Shown: in pieces, positions 1 through 8,384 of the stretch
How positions within the stretch are numbered: the first letter of the stretch is position 1
Layout: each line of letters starts with the position of its first letter
Assembly (NCBI RefSeq): GCF_011927905.1
Contig: NZ_JAATJL010000001.1
Location: forward strand, 806,001-870,000
Length of the DNA: 64,000 nt
Source of the DNA: Arthrobacter pigmenti
Lineage (GTDB): Bacteria; Actinomycetota; Actinomycetes; Actinomycetales; Micrococcaceae
Reading direction: 5' to 3'
Made by a program: the position numbers and the translations under genes
Notes under the pieces: model-generated
The model's database searches: none
The model's input: the letters and a program-made list of their open reading frames with translations, nothing else
Told to the model about the DNA's origin: nothing

Positions 1-1
1 G

Positions 2-958
2 GATATTGATGCGCTGCCCATCCTTGAGGAAACAGACCTGCCGTACTCATCGACGAATACGGGCATTGCCCACGCCTGCGGCCACGATATCCACACCACC
101 GTGATGCTCGGCGTCGCACTCGTACTGGCCAAGATCGACGCAGAGTCACCCCTCAGCGGGCGGATTCGGGTCATCTTCCAGCCCGCCGAGGAAACCATGC
201 CCGGAGGTGCGCTGGATGTCATCGCCCAGGGCGTCCTCGACGAGGTGCCGCGCATCCTCGCGCTGCACTGCGACCCGCGCATCGACGTCGGACTGGTTGG
301 CACGCGCATCGGTGCGATCACGTCGGCCTCCGACACAGTCCGGGTTGAACTGAGTGGCCGCGGCGGCCATACCTCCCGCCCGCACCTGACCGAGGACCTC
401 GTCTTCGCCCTCGCCCATATTGCCGCGAACGTGCCCGCAGTCCTGTCCCGCCGGATCGACGTGCGCAGCGCCGTGTCGGTTGTCTGGGGCCAGATTCATG
501 CCGGCTCCGCACCGAACGCGATTCCCGCCCACGGCTTCATGTCCGGTACCATGCGGTGCCTTGACGGCGAGGCCTGGGAAGCCGCCGGCGACCTCATGGA
601 CCACACCGTACGGCAGTTGGCGGCACCGTTCGGCGTCGAGGTGAAGATCGAACACACCCGCGGCGTCCCTCCCGTGGTGAACACCGAGGCTGAGACCGGC
701 CTGATCGAGGCCGCTGCCCGGGCGGAGCTGGGACCTGAAGCAGTGGTGCTGACACCGCAGTCGATGGGCGGGGAAGATTTCGCCTGGATGACCCAGAAGG
801 TACCCGGCGCAATGATGCGGCTGGGAACGCGCAGCCATGGTGGCGAGACCTATGACCTGCATCGTGGAGACTACATTCCGGATGAACACGCTATCGGCTG
901 CGGCGTCCGTGTGATGGCGGCCGCAGCGATGCGCGCTGTGCTCGGCCTGCGCCACTAG
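2..958 (+). CDS. M20 family amidohydrolase, 5' end outside the window
   Basis: This reading frame is open from the first bases and has no start inside the window, so the N-terminus is missing. The motif HACGHDIHT near the visible start is the zinc-binding signature of M20 (M20D-type) amidohydrolases, which hydrolyse N-acyl or amide bonds in amino-acid conjugates. Downstream the frame shows GRGGHTSRPH, typical of the dimerisation lid region, and MGGEDFAWM, which supplies a late metal ligand. Known relatives include indole-3-acetyl-aspartate hydrolases and N-acyl-L-amino-acid amidohydrolases. The substrate cannot be read from the sequence. The gene ends 33 bp before a flavin oxidoreductase on the same strand, and nothing indicates that the two act together. 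Confidence 0.85.
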   Translation, partial: DIDALPILEETDLPYSSTNTGIAHACGHDIHTTVMLGVALVLAKIDAESPLSGRIRVIFQPAEETMPGGALDVIAQGVLDEVPRILALHCDPRIDVGLVGTRIGAITSASDTVRVELSGRGGHTSRPHLTEDLVFALAHIAANVPAVLSRRIDVRSAVSVVWGQIHAGSAPNAIPAHGFMSGTMRCLDGEAWEAAGDLMDHTVRQLAAPFGVEVKIEHTRGVPPVVNTEAETGLIEAAARAELGPEAVVLTPQSMGGEDFAWMTQKVPGAMMRLGTRSHGGETYDLHRGDYIPDEHAIGCGVRVMAAAAMRAVLGLRH

Positions 959-991
959 GGGCTTGAACGAACACTCCGGCCTCCGCCGGGA

Positions 992-2059
992 ATGCGTACG
1001 CCCGAAGTCCGGTTGGCACAACACGTGAGCAGCTCCACCGGAAACCGTGTCCCCCTGTCCGTCCTCGACCTCGCGACTGTTGGCGTCGGCCGAACCAGCG
1101 CCCAGGCCCTCGCCGACAGCACCCGGCTCGCCGTTGAAGCCGATCGTCTGGGGTTCACCCGGTTCTGGGTGGCGGAGCACCACAACATGCCCTCCGTGGC
1201 ATCCACGAGCCCGGCGGTCCTGATCGCCCACCTCGGAGCGCACACCGAGCGGATTCGCCTCGGGTCCGGCGGGGTCATGCTGCCCAACCATGCCCCGTTT
1301 GTTGTCGCGGAGCAGTTCGCGCTGCTCGAAGCCCTTCAGCCCGGACGTGTGGACCTTGGCATCGGCCGCGCCCCTGGAACTGACCAGATGACCGCGATGG
1401 CCTTGCGCCGCCAGGTGGATGGACTCGGCGTGGAAGAGTTCCCCCAACACGTGCTCGAGGTCCTCGCACTCTTGGGGGATAACCGCACGCCCGAGAGGGC
1501 GGCGAGGCTGGCAGCCACTCCCGCACCGTCGTCGTTCCCTGAAGTCTGGCTCCTCGGATCCAGCGGATACTCCGCCCAGCTGGCCGGGATGCTGGGACTG
1601 CGGTACAGCTACGCCCACCACTTCGGGAACGAGGACCCGGCGGCCGTCATGCGGTTGTACCGGTCCAATTTCCAGCCCTCGCCGGTGCTCGCGGAACCCT
1701 ATGCAATGCTTGCGACCTCCGCCCTCACCGCCGAAACCGAGGAGGAAGCCCGGTACCTCGCCGGTCCGGCGCAGGTCATGGCACTGTCCCTGCGTTCCGG
1801 GCGGCCCGCTCCCATTGTGTCCCCGCAGGAGGCCGCGGAGCGCGTCCTGACGGAGCAGGAGCAGACGATGCTCCAGCACCTCCCCGCGATCAAAACGGTC
1901 GGCACTCCTGGGCAGGTCACGGCGCGGCTGGATGAGTTGGTGGAAATCACCGGTGCGCAGGAGCTGATGATCACCGGAACAACGTACGACGTCGGCAGCC
2001 GGGTTGATTCCCTGGCCCACCTGAGTGCCGCGTGGGACCTCGCTACGGCAACCCGTTGA
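992..2059 (+). CDS. LLM-class (luciferase-like) flavin-dependent oxidoreductase
   Basis: The protein of about 355 residues has the bacterial-luciferase-like TIM-barrel signature of the MsnO8-type LLM family. It opens with PLSVLDLATVG, continues with FWVAEHHNMP and has GSGGVMLPNHAPFVVAEQF, the segment that positions reduced FMN or F420-type cofactors. VDLGIGRAPGTDQ follows. Members are monooxygenases or reductases that use reduced flavin; no substrate can be assigned. The ATG at 992 has no clear ribosome-binding site. A GTG at 1025 in the same frame would remove 11 poorly conserved residues and is an equally plausible start. The gene is probably monocistronic, since a regulatory-looking region with palindromes follows. 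Confidence 0.8.
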   Translation: MRTPEVRLAQHVSSSTGNRVPLSVLDLATVGVGRTSAQALADSTRLAVEADRLGFTRFWVAEHHNMPSVASTSPAVLIAHLGAHTERIRLGSGGVMLPNHAPFVVAEQFALLEALQPGRVDLGIGRAPGTDQMTAMALRRQVDGLGVEEFPQHVLEVLALLGDNRTPERAARLAATPAPSSFPEVWLLGSSGYSAQLAGMLGLRYSYAHHFGNEDPAAVMRLYRSNFQPSPVLAEPYAMLATSALTAETEEEARYLAGPAQVMALSLRSGRPAPIVSPQEAAERVLTEQEQTMLQHLPAIKTVGTPGQVTARLDELVEITGAQELMITGTTYDVGSRVDSLAHLSAAWDLATATR

Positions 2060-2067
2060 AACGGAAC

Positions 2068-2081
2068 TTACCCGTAGGTAA
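2068..2081. promoter_or_regulatory. Palindrome TTACCCGTAGGTAA, possible operator upstream of the BMP gene
   Basis: Five-base arms TTACC and GGTAA flank a 4-nt spacer just after the oxidoreductase stop codon. The TTACC-N4-GGTAA form is common for TetR-family operators. No regulator gene lies next to it, so this is a candidate only. Confidence 0.35.
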
Positions 2082-2121
2082 CAAAACTTGAACAATATGG
2101 GTGCCCGAGGCGGGTTTTGGT

Positions 2122-2137
2122 AGTGTGCCCGGTCACT
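2122..2137. promoter_or_regulatory. Imperfect Crp/GlxR-type site upstream of the nucleoside-transport operon
   Basis: The sequence AGTGTGCCCGGTCACT matches the GTGA-N6-TCAC palindrome with one mismatch (GTGT for GTGA). Three perfect sites of this type occur elsewhere in the window. It lies about 155 bp before the BMP lipoprotein start. Cyclic-AMP-type regulators are known to control nucleoside uptake in other actinobacteria, so control here is plausible but inferred. Confidence 0.35.
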
Positions 2138-2164
2138 CCCCGTTAGAGTAAGCTGCATCATCGA

Positions 2165-2235
2165 GTCCCGATTGAGGCGGGACCGGCGCCACGAATATCA
2201 ATGAAAACAGAGCTTCGATGCCAATGAAGGCATCG
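2165..2235 (+). other. Structured leader upstream of the BMP lipoprotein gene
   Basis: Two short perfect hairpins are present: GTCCCG / CGGGAC (2165-2183, 7-nt loop) and CGATGCC / GGCATCG (2216-2235, 6-nt loop). They lie between the probable promoter region and the ribosome-binding site at 2282. I do not recognise a known riboswitch class here. They may only affect message stability. Confidence 0.3.
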
Positions 2236-2290
2236 CAAACGGACACTCATTGGGATCTAGGTCGTGGGCTAATTTCTTATCGGAGGAACA

Positions 2291-3406
2291 TTGAAGAATT
2301 CACGGAGCTTGATAGGGCGCCGCACGGGTATGTCCGTTGCAGCACTGGGAGCAGCAGCCCTTCTTCTCGCAGGCTGCGGTGCGCCGCCGGCGGAAACTGA
2401 TGGTGGTGGAGGATCTGATCCCGTGGCCGGCGCGAGTGATTACACCGGTTGCATCGTTTCGGACTCTGGCGGTTTCGACGATCAGTCGTTCAACCAGTCG
2501 GCGTACGAGGGTCTGCTCGCGGCTGAAGAAGCGCTGGGCATCGACACCCAGGAGGCAGAATCCCAGGCGGAGACAGACTTCACCCCGAACGTGAACTCAA
2601 TGGTCACCTCCGGCTGCGATCTGATCGTGACGGTCGGGTTCCTGTTGTCGGCGACCACGGCGGAGGCCGCTGAAGCCAACCCGGACACCAATTTCGCTAT
2701 CGTCGATGATGCGCAGATTGACCTGCCGAACGTCAAGCCGATCATCTATGACACGGCTCAGGCCGCGTTCATGGCCGGTTATCTGGCTGCCGGAACCAGC
2801 GAGACGGGCAGGGTGGCAACTTACGGGGGTATCCAGATTCCTACCGTGACCATTTTCATGGATGGTTTCGCTGACGGTGTTGCTTATTACAACGAGCAGA
2901 AGGACGCCGATGTCCAGCTCCTCGGGTGGGACAAGGAAGCACAGACCGGCACGTTCATCGGTGACTTCGAGAACCAGGCTGCAGGTAAGACCAACACGCA
3001 GAACTTCATCAATGAGGGCGCGGACATCATCATGCCGGTAGCCGGCCCCGTCGGCCTCGGCACCATCGAAGCCGTAGAGGAAGCCAATACAGACGGCGGC
3101 ACCAACAAGGTCATCTGGGTTGACTCCGACGGCTTCCTGACCGTCGAGTCCGGCACTGAATACATCCTCACCTCTGTCATGAAGCTCATGGGCGAGGCAG
3201 TCGAGCAGGTCATTACCGAGGACGTCGAAGGCAACTTCAGCCCCGAGCCGTACGTCGGCACCCTTGAAAACGGCGGCGTTGCACTTGCTCCGTTCCACGA
3301 CCAGGAAGAAGCCGTGTCTGACGAGATGGCAGCTGAACTCGAGGAAATCAAGGCGAGCATCATCTCCGGCGACATCACCGTCGAGTCTGAGGCAAGCCCC
3401 CAGTAA
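2291..3406 (+). CDS. BMP-family lipoprotein, nucleoside ABC transporter substrate-binding protein
   Basis: This 371-residue protein starts at a TTG preceded by GGAGG four bases upstream. That start gives a basic n-region (KNSRSLIGRR), a hydrophobic segment and the lipobox LLAGC, with the lipidated cysteine at about residue 29. An internal ATG at 2330 would remove the basic residues. The mature part has the BMP/PnrA/Med fold: GGFDDQSFNQSAYEG near the start, then PNTNFAIVDD-like and YLAAG-type segments. Such proteins capture purine nucleosides at the membrane for the ABC transporter encoded next. The gene is first in the uptake-salvage block. A strong hairpin directly after it should keep expression of the binding protein above that of the ATPase and permeases. 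Confidence 0.9.
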   Translation: MKNSRSLIGRRTGMSVAALGAAALLLAGCGAPPAETDGGGGSDPVAGASDYTGCIVSDSGGFDDQSFNQSAYEGLLAAEEALGIDTQEAESQAETDFTPNVNSMVTSGCDLIVTVGFLLSATTAEAAEANPDTNFAIVDDAQIDLPNVKPIIYDTAQAAFMAGYLAAGTSETGRVATYGGIQIPTVTIFMDGFADGVAYYNEQKDADVQLLGWDKEAQTGTFIGDFENQAAGKTNTQNFINEGADIIMPVAGPVGLGTIEAVEEANTDGGTNKVIWVDSDGFLTVESGTEYILTSVMKLMGEAVEQVITEDVEGNFSPEPYVGTLENGGVALAPFHDQEEAVSDEMAAELEEIKASIISGDITVESEASPQ

Positions 3407-3421
3407 CACCGCAGTAGAACG

Positions 3422-3473
3422 CGCCGCCCGCTCCCAAAAGGTCCAACGGACCCAAGGAGCGGGCGGCGTGTTT
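3422..3473 (+). terminator. Hairpin terminator/attenuator between the BMP gene and its ABC ATPase
   Basis: A 13-bp perfect stem, CGCCGCCCGCTCC paired with GGAGCGGGCGGCG, encloses a loop that contains a second small hairpin (GGTCC-aac-GGACC). A short T-run (TGTTT) follows. It lies inside the operon, so partial read-through is expected. Confidence 0.75.
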
Positions 3474-3558
3474 CGCGCTACGGTTGAAATTGGAATCCTT
3501 GGAGGGTGCTCACCGGGTACCGTCCAGATACCTCCTATAGGACAGGTTGGTTGGGGTT

Positions 3559-5295
3559 GTGAAACTCGAACTGCAGGGAATCACCAAGCGATTTGGGTCC
3601 CTTGTTGCCAATGACAATATTGATCTGGTGGTGAACCCCGGCCAGGTGCACTGCCTCCTCGGGGAAAACGGCGCGGGCAAGTCCACGCTGATGAACGTGC
3701 TCTACGGACTGTATGAGCCGTCCGAGGGTCGCATCCTTGTGGATGGCAAGCCGGTGACTTTCCGCGGTCCCGGAGATGCCATGGCCGCAGGAATCGGCAT
3801 GGTCCACCAGCACTTCATGCTTATCCCTGTCTTCACCGTGGCAGAGAACGTGGCGCTCGGAAACGAGTACACCAAGGCCGGCGGCGTTCTTGATCTCGGT
3901 AAGACACGTGAGCGTATCCGCGAGATTTCCGATCGTTACGGGTTCGACGTTGATCCCGATGCCCTCGTCGAGGACCTCCCCGTGGGTGTCCAGCAGCGGG
4001 TGGAGATCATCAAAGCGTTGGTGCGTAAGGCCGAGGTGTTGATCCTGGATGAACCCACCGCGGTCCTCACACCGCAGGAGACGGATGAGCTGATCCAGAT
4101 CATCGAGGAACTGAAGACCGGTGGCACGGCTATTGTTTTCATCTCCCACAAGCTGCGCGAGGTCAAGGCCGTTTCGGACGTCATCACGGTGATCCGCCGC
4201 GGCGCCGTCGTTGGCACGGTCGAGCCGACCGCGAGTACTGGTGACCTCGCGTCGATGATGGTGGGACGGCAGGTGAGCCTGAGCCTGAACAAGGCACCTG
4301 CCACACCCGGTGAAACCACGTTCCAGGTCCGTGACCTCACGGTAGAGGGCCCGAGTGGTCAGAAACTTGTTGACGGTGTGAGCTTCGAGATCGCCCAGGG
4401 TGAGATCGTCGCGGTCGCCGGTGTGCAGGGAAACGGGCAGACAGAGCTGACCGAAGCGGTCCTGGGATTGCACCCGCATGCCACGGGCTCCGTCCAGCTG
4501 GGCGGTAAGGAGTTGCTGGGTAAGCGGGTGAAGGACATCATCCGCGAGGGTGTGGGGTTTGTGCCCGAGGATCGGAAGGTTGACGGGTTGGTGGGTAGTT
4601 TCTCCATCGCGGAGAACATGATCCTGAACTGGTATAACGAGGCACCCTTCGCGAAGGGTCTGGCGATGAAGCCGGCCGTGGTGCTGAAGAACGCGCAGGA
4701 GAAGGTCGCTGAGTTCGACGTCCGTACGCAGAGCGCCGAAGCGCCGGTGAGTACGCTCTCGGGCGGTAATCAGCAGAAGGTGGTCCTGGCGCGGGAACTA
4801 TCCCGGCCGTTGAACCTTTTCATTGCGTCCCAGCCCACCCGCGGCGTGGATGTCGGCTCGATCGAGTTCCTGCACAAGCGGATCGTGGCTGAGCGTGACT
4901 CCGGCACCCCGGTCATGATCGTCTCGACCGAACTGGATGAGATCAGCGAACTGGCAGACCGCATCGCCGTGCTGCATGGCGGGCAGCTGATGGGAGTTGT
5001 TCCCGGGGGCACCTCCCGCGACGTCCTCGGCCTCATGATGGCAGGCATGACCGCCGAAGAAGCCTTACGGCAAGACCCGGACCAGACCACGCCCACAGAC
5101 AATACAGACAACAACGCAGCAGACAATACAGCCGACAATGCAGCAGACAATACAGCCGACAATGCAGCAGGCAATGCAGACGGCGCCGCCCATGAGAACG
5201 AGACCGGTGCGCCGGCGCGTGAAAGAGACGATACTAACGACCCGGTGACGGGGCACGGGCGTCGCGCTGCGGCGTCGAGGGAGGATGGCCAGTGA
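3559..5295 (+). CDS. ABC transporter ATP-binding protein for nucleosides (NupO/YufO-like, two ATPase domains)
   Basis: The protein has two fused ABC ATPase domains, as in the RbsA/YufO family. Domain 1 has Walker A GENGAGKST (residues 35-43), the signature variant LPVGVQQRVEII (about 141) and Walker B LILDEPTAVL (about 162). Domain 2 has a degenerate Walker A (GVQGNGQT, no lysine), the signature LSGGNQQKVV (about 400) and FIASQPTRGVD in place of a canonical Walker B. A catalytically weak second site is normal for this family. I chose the GTG at 3559, which gives KLELQGITKRFG; a TTG at 3547 adds four residues. The last 75 residues are an Asn/Ala/Thr/Asp-rich low-complexity tail built from an in-frame tandem repeat. 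The stop overlaps the next start as GTGA, implying coupled translation with the permease. Confidence 0.93.
   Translation: MKLELQGITKRFGSLVANDNIDLVVNPGQVHCLLGENGAGKSTLMNVLYGLYEPSEGRILVDGKPVTFRGPGDAMAAGIGMVHQHFMLIPVFTVAENVALGNEYTKAGGVLDLGKTRERIREISDRYGFDVDPDALVEDLPVGVQQRVEIIKALVRKAEVLILDEPTAVLTPQETDELIQIIEELKTGGTAIVFISHKLREVKAVSDVITVIRRGAVVGTVEPTASTGDLASMMVGRQVSLSLNKAPATPGETTFQVRDLTVEGPSGQKLVDGVSFEIAQGEIVAVAGVQGNGQTELTEAVLGLHPHATGSVQLGGKELLGKRVKDIIREGVGFVPEDRKVDGLVGSFSIAENMILNWYNEAPFAKGLAMKPAVVLKNAQEKVAEFDVRTQSAEAPVSTLSGGNQQKVVLARELSRPLNLFIASQPTRGVDVGSIEFLHKRIVAERDSGTPVMIVSTELDEISELADRIAVLHGGQLMGVVPGGTSRDVLGLMMAGMTAEEALRQDPDQTTPTDNTDNNAADNTADNAADNTADNAAGNADGAAHENETGAPARERDDTNDPVTGHGRRAAASREDGQ
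5116..5181 (+). repeat. In-frame tandem repeat encoding the ATPase C-terminal tail
   Basis: A 24-bp unit (encoding AADNTADN) occurs twice perfectly at 5116-5139 and 5140-5163, followed by a degenerate partial copy to 5181. Each unit is two diverged 12-bp halves. The repeat length is a multiple of three, so copy-number changes would lengthen or shorten the tail without a frameshift. Confidence 0.85.
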
Positions 5296-6644
5296 GTGCT
5301 GATAACCGTGGTTCCAACACCGCTGCCGAGAACACGGCCGCTGAGAACATGGCTGCCGAAAGCACGGCGGCACCGCCTCCCGCACCCGGCACCGGCGATA
5401 CGACGCCGGCACCCCAGGAGGACCACGACCGCGGACGCGGGGTACTGCAGAGCATCGTCAGCGGCTCTTCGCTGGTGGCGATCCTCGCCGTCGTCCTTTC
5501 GATCATCCTGGGTGGGATCCTTATTGCCTTCACCGATGAGGATGTCGCGGCGGCGTCGTCGTATTTCTTCAGCCGTCCGACGGACACGCTGGCCGCGGCG
5601 TGGGAAGCTGCCAGCGGCGCCTACGTGGCGTTGTTCCAGGGGGCGGTGTTCAACCCGCGCGCTGATTCGTTGGCGTTGATGTTCCGTCCGTTGACCGAAA
5701 CCCTGACCGTGGCGACGCCGCTGGTCCTGGCCGGGCTTGGTGTGGCTGTGGCGTTCCGGGCGGGTCTGTTTAATATCGGCGCGCAGGGCCAGATCATCCT
5801 CGGGGCGATGTTCGCAGGCTGGATCGGTTTCTCCTGGCACCTGCCCTTCGGTATCCACCTGTTGTTCGTGGTGATCGCGGGCTTCATCGGCGGTGCGTTG
5901 TGGGGGCTGATCCCGGGCATCCTCAAGGCACGCGCCGGGGCGCATGAGGTGATCGTGACGATCATGCTGAACTACATCGCGATCAACCTCGTCGGATACT
6001 TCCTGACCACCCCGTTCTTCCAGAACCCGGGCTCGGCGAACCCGATCAGCCCCCGGCTCGATGAAACGGCGGTGTTCCCGCAGATCCTGGGCCCGCAGTT
6101 CCGGCTCCACCTCGGTTTCCTGATCGCCGTGGCCGCGACCTACGGCGTGTGGTGGCTGCTCAACCGCTCCACCGTCGGGTTCGAACTGCGTGCGGTCGGC
6201 GCCAACCCGTTCGCTGCCCGGACCGCGGGGATCAGCGTGACCAAGGGTTACGTCGTCGTGATGATGCTCGCCGGCGGGCTGGCCGGCCTGGCCGGTGTAG
6301 CACAGGTCGCGGGCACCGAGCAGGTCCTGACGGCCGGGATCGCCGCGAGTTTCGGCTTCGACGCCATTACGGTGGCGTTGTTGGGCCGCTCGCACCCGTG
6401 GGGTGTGTTCGCGGCCGGTGTCCTCTTCGGTGCCTTCCGGGCCGGCGGGGTGCAGATGCAGACCCTCACCGGAACACCCATCGATATTGTCCTGGTGGTG
6501 CAGTCGCTGATCGTCCTGTTCATCGCCGCCCCACCGCTGGTGAAGGCGATCTTCCGGATCGACCGCAAGAAGACCGGTAACCACAAAAACCGCAAAAACC
6601 GGAAAGCCACCGTAAACCAGGGCGCCGCCGGAGGTGCAGCATGA
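5292..6644 (+). CDS. ABC transporter permease for nucleosides (NupP-like)
   Basis: This 450-residue membrane protein starts at a GTG that overlaps the ATPase stop. The first 45 residues are low-complexity (NTAAENTAAENMAAEST and a Pro-rich stretch) and probably cytoplasmic. About eight to ten hydrophobic segments begin near residue 58. Family hallmarks are AFRAGLFNIGAQGQ (after residue 150) and GAHEVIVTIMLNYIA, typical of BPD_transp_2 permeases of the ribose/nucleoside class. It pairs with the second permease, whose start overlaps its stop as ATGA, to form the membrane channel. The short basic C-terminus (NHKNRKNRKATVN) is probably cytoplasmic. Confidence 0.92.
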   Translation: MSADNRGSNTAAENTAAENMAAESTAAPPPAPGTGDTTPAPQEDHDRGRGVLQSIVSGSSLVAILAVVLSIILGGILIAFTDEDVAAASSYFFSRPTDTLAAAWEAASGAYVALFQGAVFNPRADSLALMFRPLTETLTVATPLVLAGLGVAVAFRAGLFNIGAQGQIILGAMFAGWIGFSWHLPFGIHLLFVVIAGFIGGALWGLIPGILKARAGAHEVIVTIMLNYIAINLVGYFLTTPFFQNPGSANPISPRLDETAVFPQILGPQFRLHLGFLIAVAATYGVWWLLNRSTVGFELRAVGANPFAARTAGISVTKGYVVVMMLAGGLAGLAGVAQVAGTEQVLTAGIAASFGFDAITVALLGRSHPWGVFAAGVLFGAFRAGGVQMQTLTGTPIDIVLVVQSLIVLFIAAPPLVKAIFRIDRKKTGNHKNRKNRKATVNQGAAGGAA

Positions 6645-7921
6645 GCATGGCAGCAACCGTGACCGATACCCGCGTCTCAGGGGCCGGCCGCAGCTGGAAG
6701 GCGCCCATCGGCTTCGGCATCGGCGCGCTGGCAGCGCTGATCGTCTTCGCCCTCGGTGGCCCCGCAACCACCGCTGTTTTCCGTGTCTCGGATGATTCGG
6801 ACCGGTTCCGTCTCGCGGACCTGGTGTTGCCCGCGAACGTTGTGGGCTGGGTTGTAGCGGTTGCCCTGGCCGGTATCACCGTGTATTCGTTCCTGCAGGC
6901 CCGCAAGGGTGAGAAGATCAACCGCTGGTTCGGTATCGCGTATGCGGTCCTGTTCGTTGTCGGTTTCCTCACCTGGGTGGTGGGCATCGCGGACCGGCCC
7001 ACCATTTCCCTGGCCGGCCTGGTGGCAGGTTCGGTGACCCTGGCGATCCCGCTGATCTTCGGTTCCCTCTCCGGTGTCCTGTGTGAGCGGGTCGGTGTCG
7101 TGAACATCGCTATCGAGGGCCAACTGCTCTCCGGCGCGTTCGCCGCCGCGGTCGCCGCATCGGTGTCCGGCAACGCCTACGTCGGCTTGTTCGCGGCGGC
7201 GTTCGCCGGGGTACTCGTGTCCCTGGTCCTGGCACTGTTCAGCATCAAGTACCTGGTGAACCAGATCATCGTCGGCGTGGTGTTGAACGTGTTGGTCTCC
7301 GGCCTGACCGGGTTCCTGGCCTCAACGCTGCTCAGCCGCGACTCGGAAACCTTCAACTCACCACCGAGCCTGCCCGACGTGCGCATACCGCTGCTCGCGG
7401 ACATCCCGGTGATCGGACCCATCCTGTTCAACCAGACCATCGTCGGCTACATCATGTACGCCGCCGTGATCATCATCTGGCTTGGGCTCTACCGCACCCG
7501 GTGGGGCCTTCGGGTGCGCGCCGTCGGAGAGCACCCGCAGGCCGCGGACACCATGGGCATCAAAGTCAACTCCACCCGATTCTTCAACGTCCTGCTCGGT
7601 GGAGCGGTAGCCGGCTTCGGCGGCGCTTTCTTCACCCTCGTCTCGGTCAGCACCTTCACCCGCGACATGACGGCCGGCCAAGGCTACATCGCCCTCGCAG
7701 CACTGATCTTCGGGCGCTGGAACCCCATCGGAGCGTTCTTCGCAGCCCTCCTGTTCGGTTTCGCCACCAACCTCCGCTTTGTGCTCTCGATCATCGGCAC
7801 GGACGTACCAAGCCAATTCCTGGCCATGCTCCCCTACATCGTGACCATCGCCGCCGTCGCCGGACTCGTCGGCCGGTCCCGACCACCCGCCGCAAGCGGC
7901 ACCCCATACGTCAAGGAATAA
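6641..7921 (+). CDS. ABC transporter permease for nucleosides (NupQ-like)
   Basis: This is the second BPD_transp_2 permease (426 residues), translationally coupled to the first through an ATGA overlap. An N-terminal pair of hydrophobic segments (FGIGALAALIVFAL and VVGWVVAVALAGITVYSFL) precedes the conserved core. The core carries GSLSGVLCERVGVVNIAIEGQLL and NQIIVGVVLNVLVSG-like segments, the usual sites for contacts with the ATPase and for the substrate path. With the upstream permease, ATPase and BMP lipoprotein it completes an importer like the Bacillus subtilis NupNOPQ guanosine transporter. The four-base gap to the next gene, cytidine deaminase, links uptake directly to breakdown. Confidence 0.92.
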   Translation: MSMAATVTDTRVSGAGRSWKAPIGFGIGALAALIVFALGGPATTAVFRVSDDSDRFRLADLVLPANVVGWVVAVALAGITVYSFLQARKGEKINRWFGIAYAVLFVVGFLTWVVGIADRPTISLAGLVAGSVTLAIPLIFGSLSGVLCERVGVVNIAIEGQLLSGAFAAAVAASVSGNAYVGLFAAAFAGVLVSLVLALFSIKYLVNQIIVGVVLNVLVSGLTGFLASTLLSRDSETFNSPPSLPDVRIPLLADIPVIGPILFNQTIVGYIMYAAVIIIWLGLYRTRWGLRVRAVGEHPQAADTMGIKVNSTRFFNVLLGGAVAGFGGAFFTLVSVSTFTRDMTAGQGYIALAALIFGRWNPIGAFFAALLFGFATNLRFVLSIIGTDVPSQFLAMLPYIVTIAAVAGLVGRSRPPAASGTPYVKE

Positions 7922-7925
7922 CAAC

Positions 7926-8384
7926 ATGACCACAACAACGACGACGACGGGCGGCGGCACGCGCGAGGACATTCCCTGGGCGGAACTCCGCAAGGCCGCG
8001 ACGGAGGCGATGCGCAAGGCCTACGTCCCGTACTCAAGGTTCCCGGTGGGGGCAGCCGCACTCACCGAGGACGGGCGTATAGTTTCCGGCTGCAACGTGG
8101 AGAACGCGTCCTACGGGCTCACGCTCTGCGCGGAATGCTCCCTGGTCAGCGCGTTGCAGATGACGGGCGGCGGGAAGCTGGCCGCTTTCAGCTGCGTGGA
8201 CGGCGAGGGCAATGCGCTCATGCCGTGCGGGCGGTGCCGGCAATTGCTGTACGAGTTCCGGGCACCCGGCATGTTGCTGATGACAGTCAGCGGTATCAAG
8301 ACCATGGATGAGGTGCTGCCGGATGCCTTCGGGCCGCAGAACCTTACTGAAGCAGGCACCGCCTGGACAGGAAGCGCACCATGA
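7926..8384 (+). CDS. cdd: Cytidine deaminase
   Basis: This 152-residue enzyme deaminates cytidine and deoxycytidine to uridine and deoxyuridine in pyrimidine salvage. The zinc site is visible as CAE in GLTLCAECSLVSA (the first Cys ligand and the catalytic Glu) and PCGRCRQLL (two Cys ligands). This three-cysteine arrangement is typical of the small homotetrameric class. The substrate-binding motif is CNVENASYG. The N-terminus starts with a run of threonines encoded by repeated ACA/ACG codons. It follows the nucleoside permease by four bases, and its stop overlaps the deoA start as ATGA, so imported nucleosides go straight to catabolism. Confidence 0.95.
   Translation: MTTTTTTTGGGTREDIPWAELRKAATEAMRKAYVPYSRFPVGAAALTEDGRIVSGCNVENASYGLTLCAECSLVSALQMTGGGKLAAFSCVDGEGNALMPCGRCRQLLYEFRAPGMLLMTVSGIKTMDEVLPDAFGPQNLTEAGTAWTGSAP

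Noticed and set aside
146-2161. Open frame of 671 codons on the minus strand opposite the amidohydrolase and oxidoreductase genes
   Set aside because: It is antisense to two genes with clear family motifs, has no domain and reflects the scarcity of stop codons in high-GC DNA. The same applies to long minus-strand frames at 4770-6767, 8111-9679 and 10322-11962.
5095-5181. Repeats in the ATPase tail as a CRISPR array
   Set aside because: The units are tandem without spacers, in frame, and encode a low-complexity protein tail.
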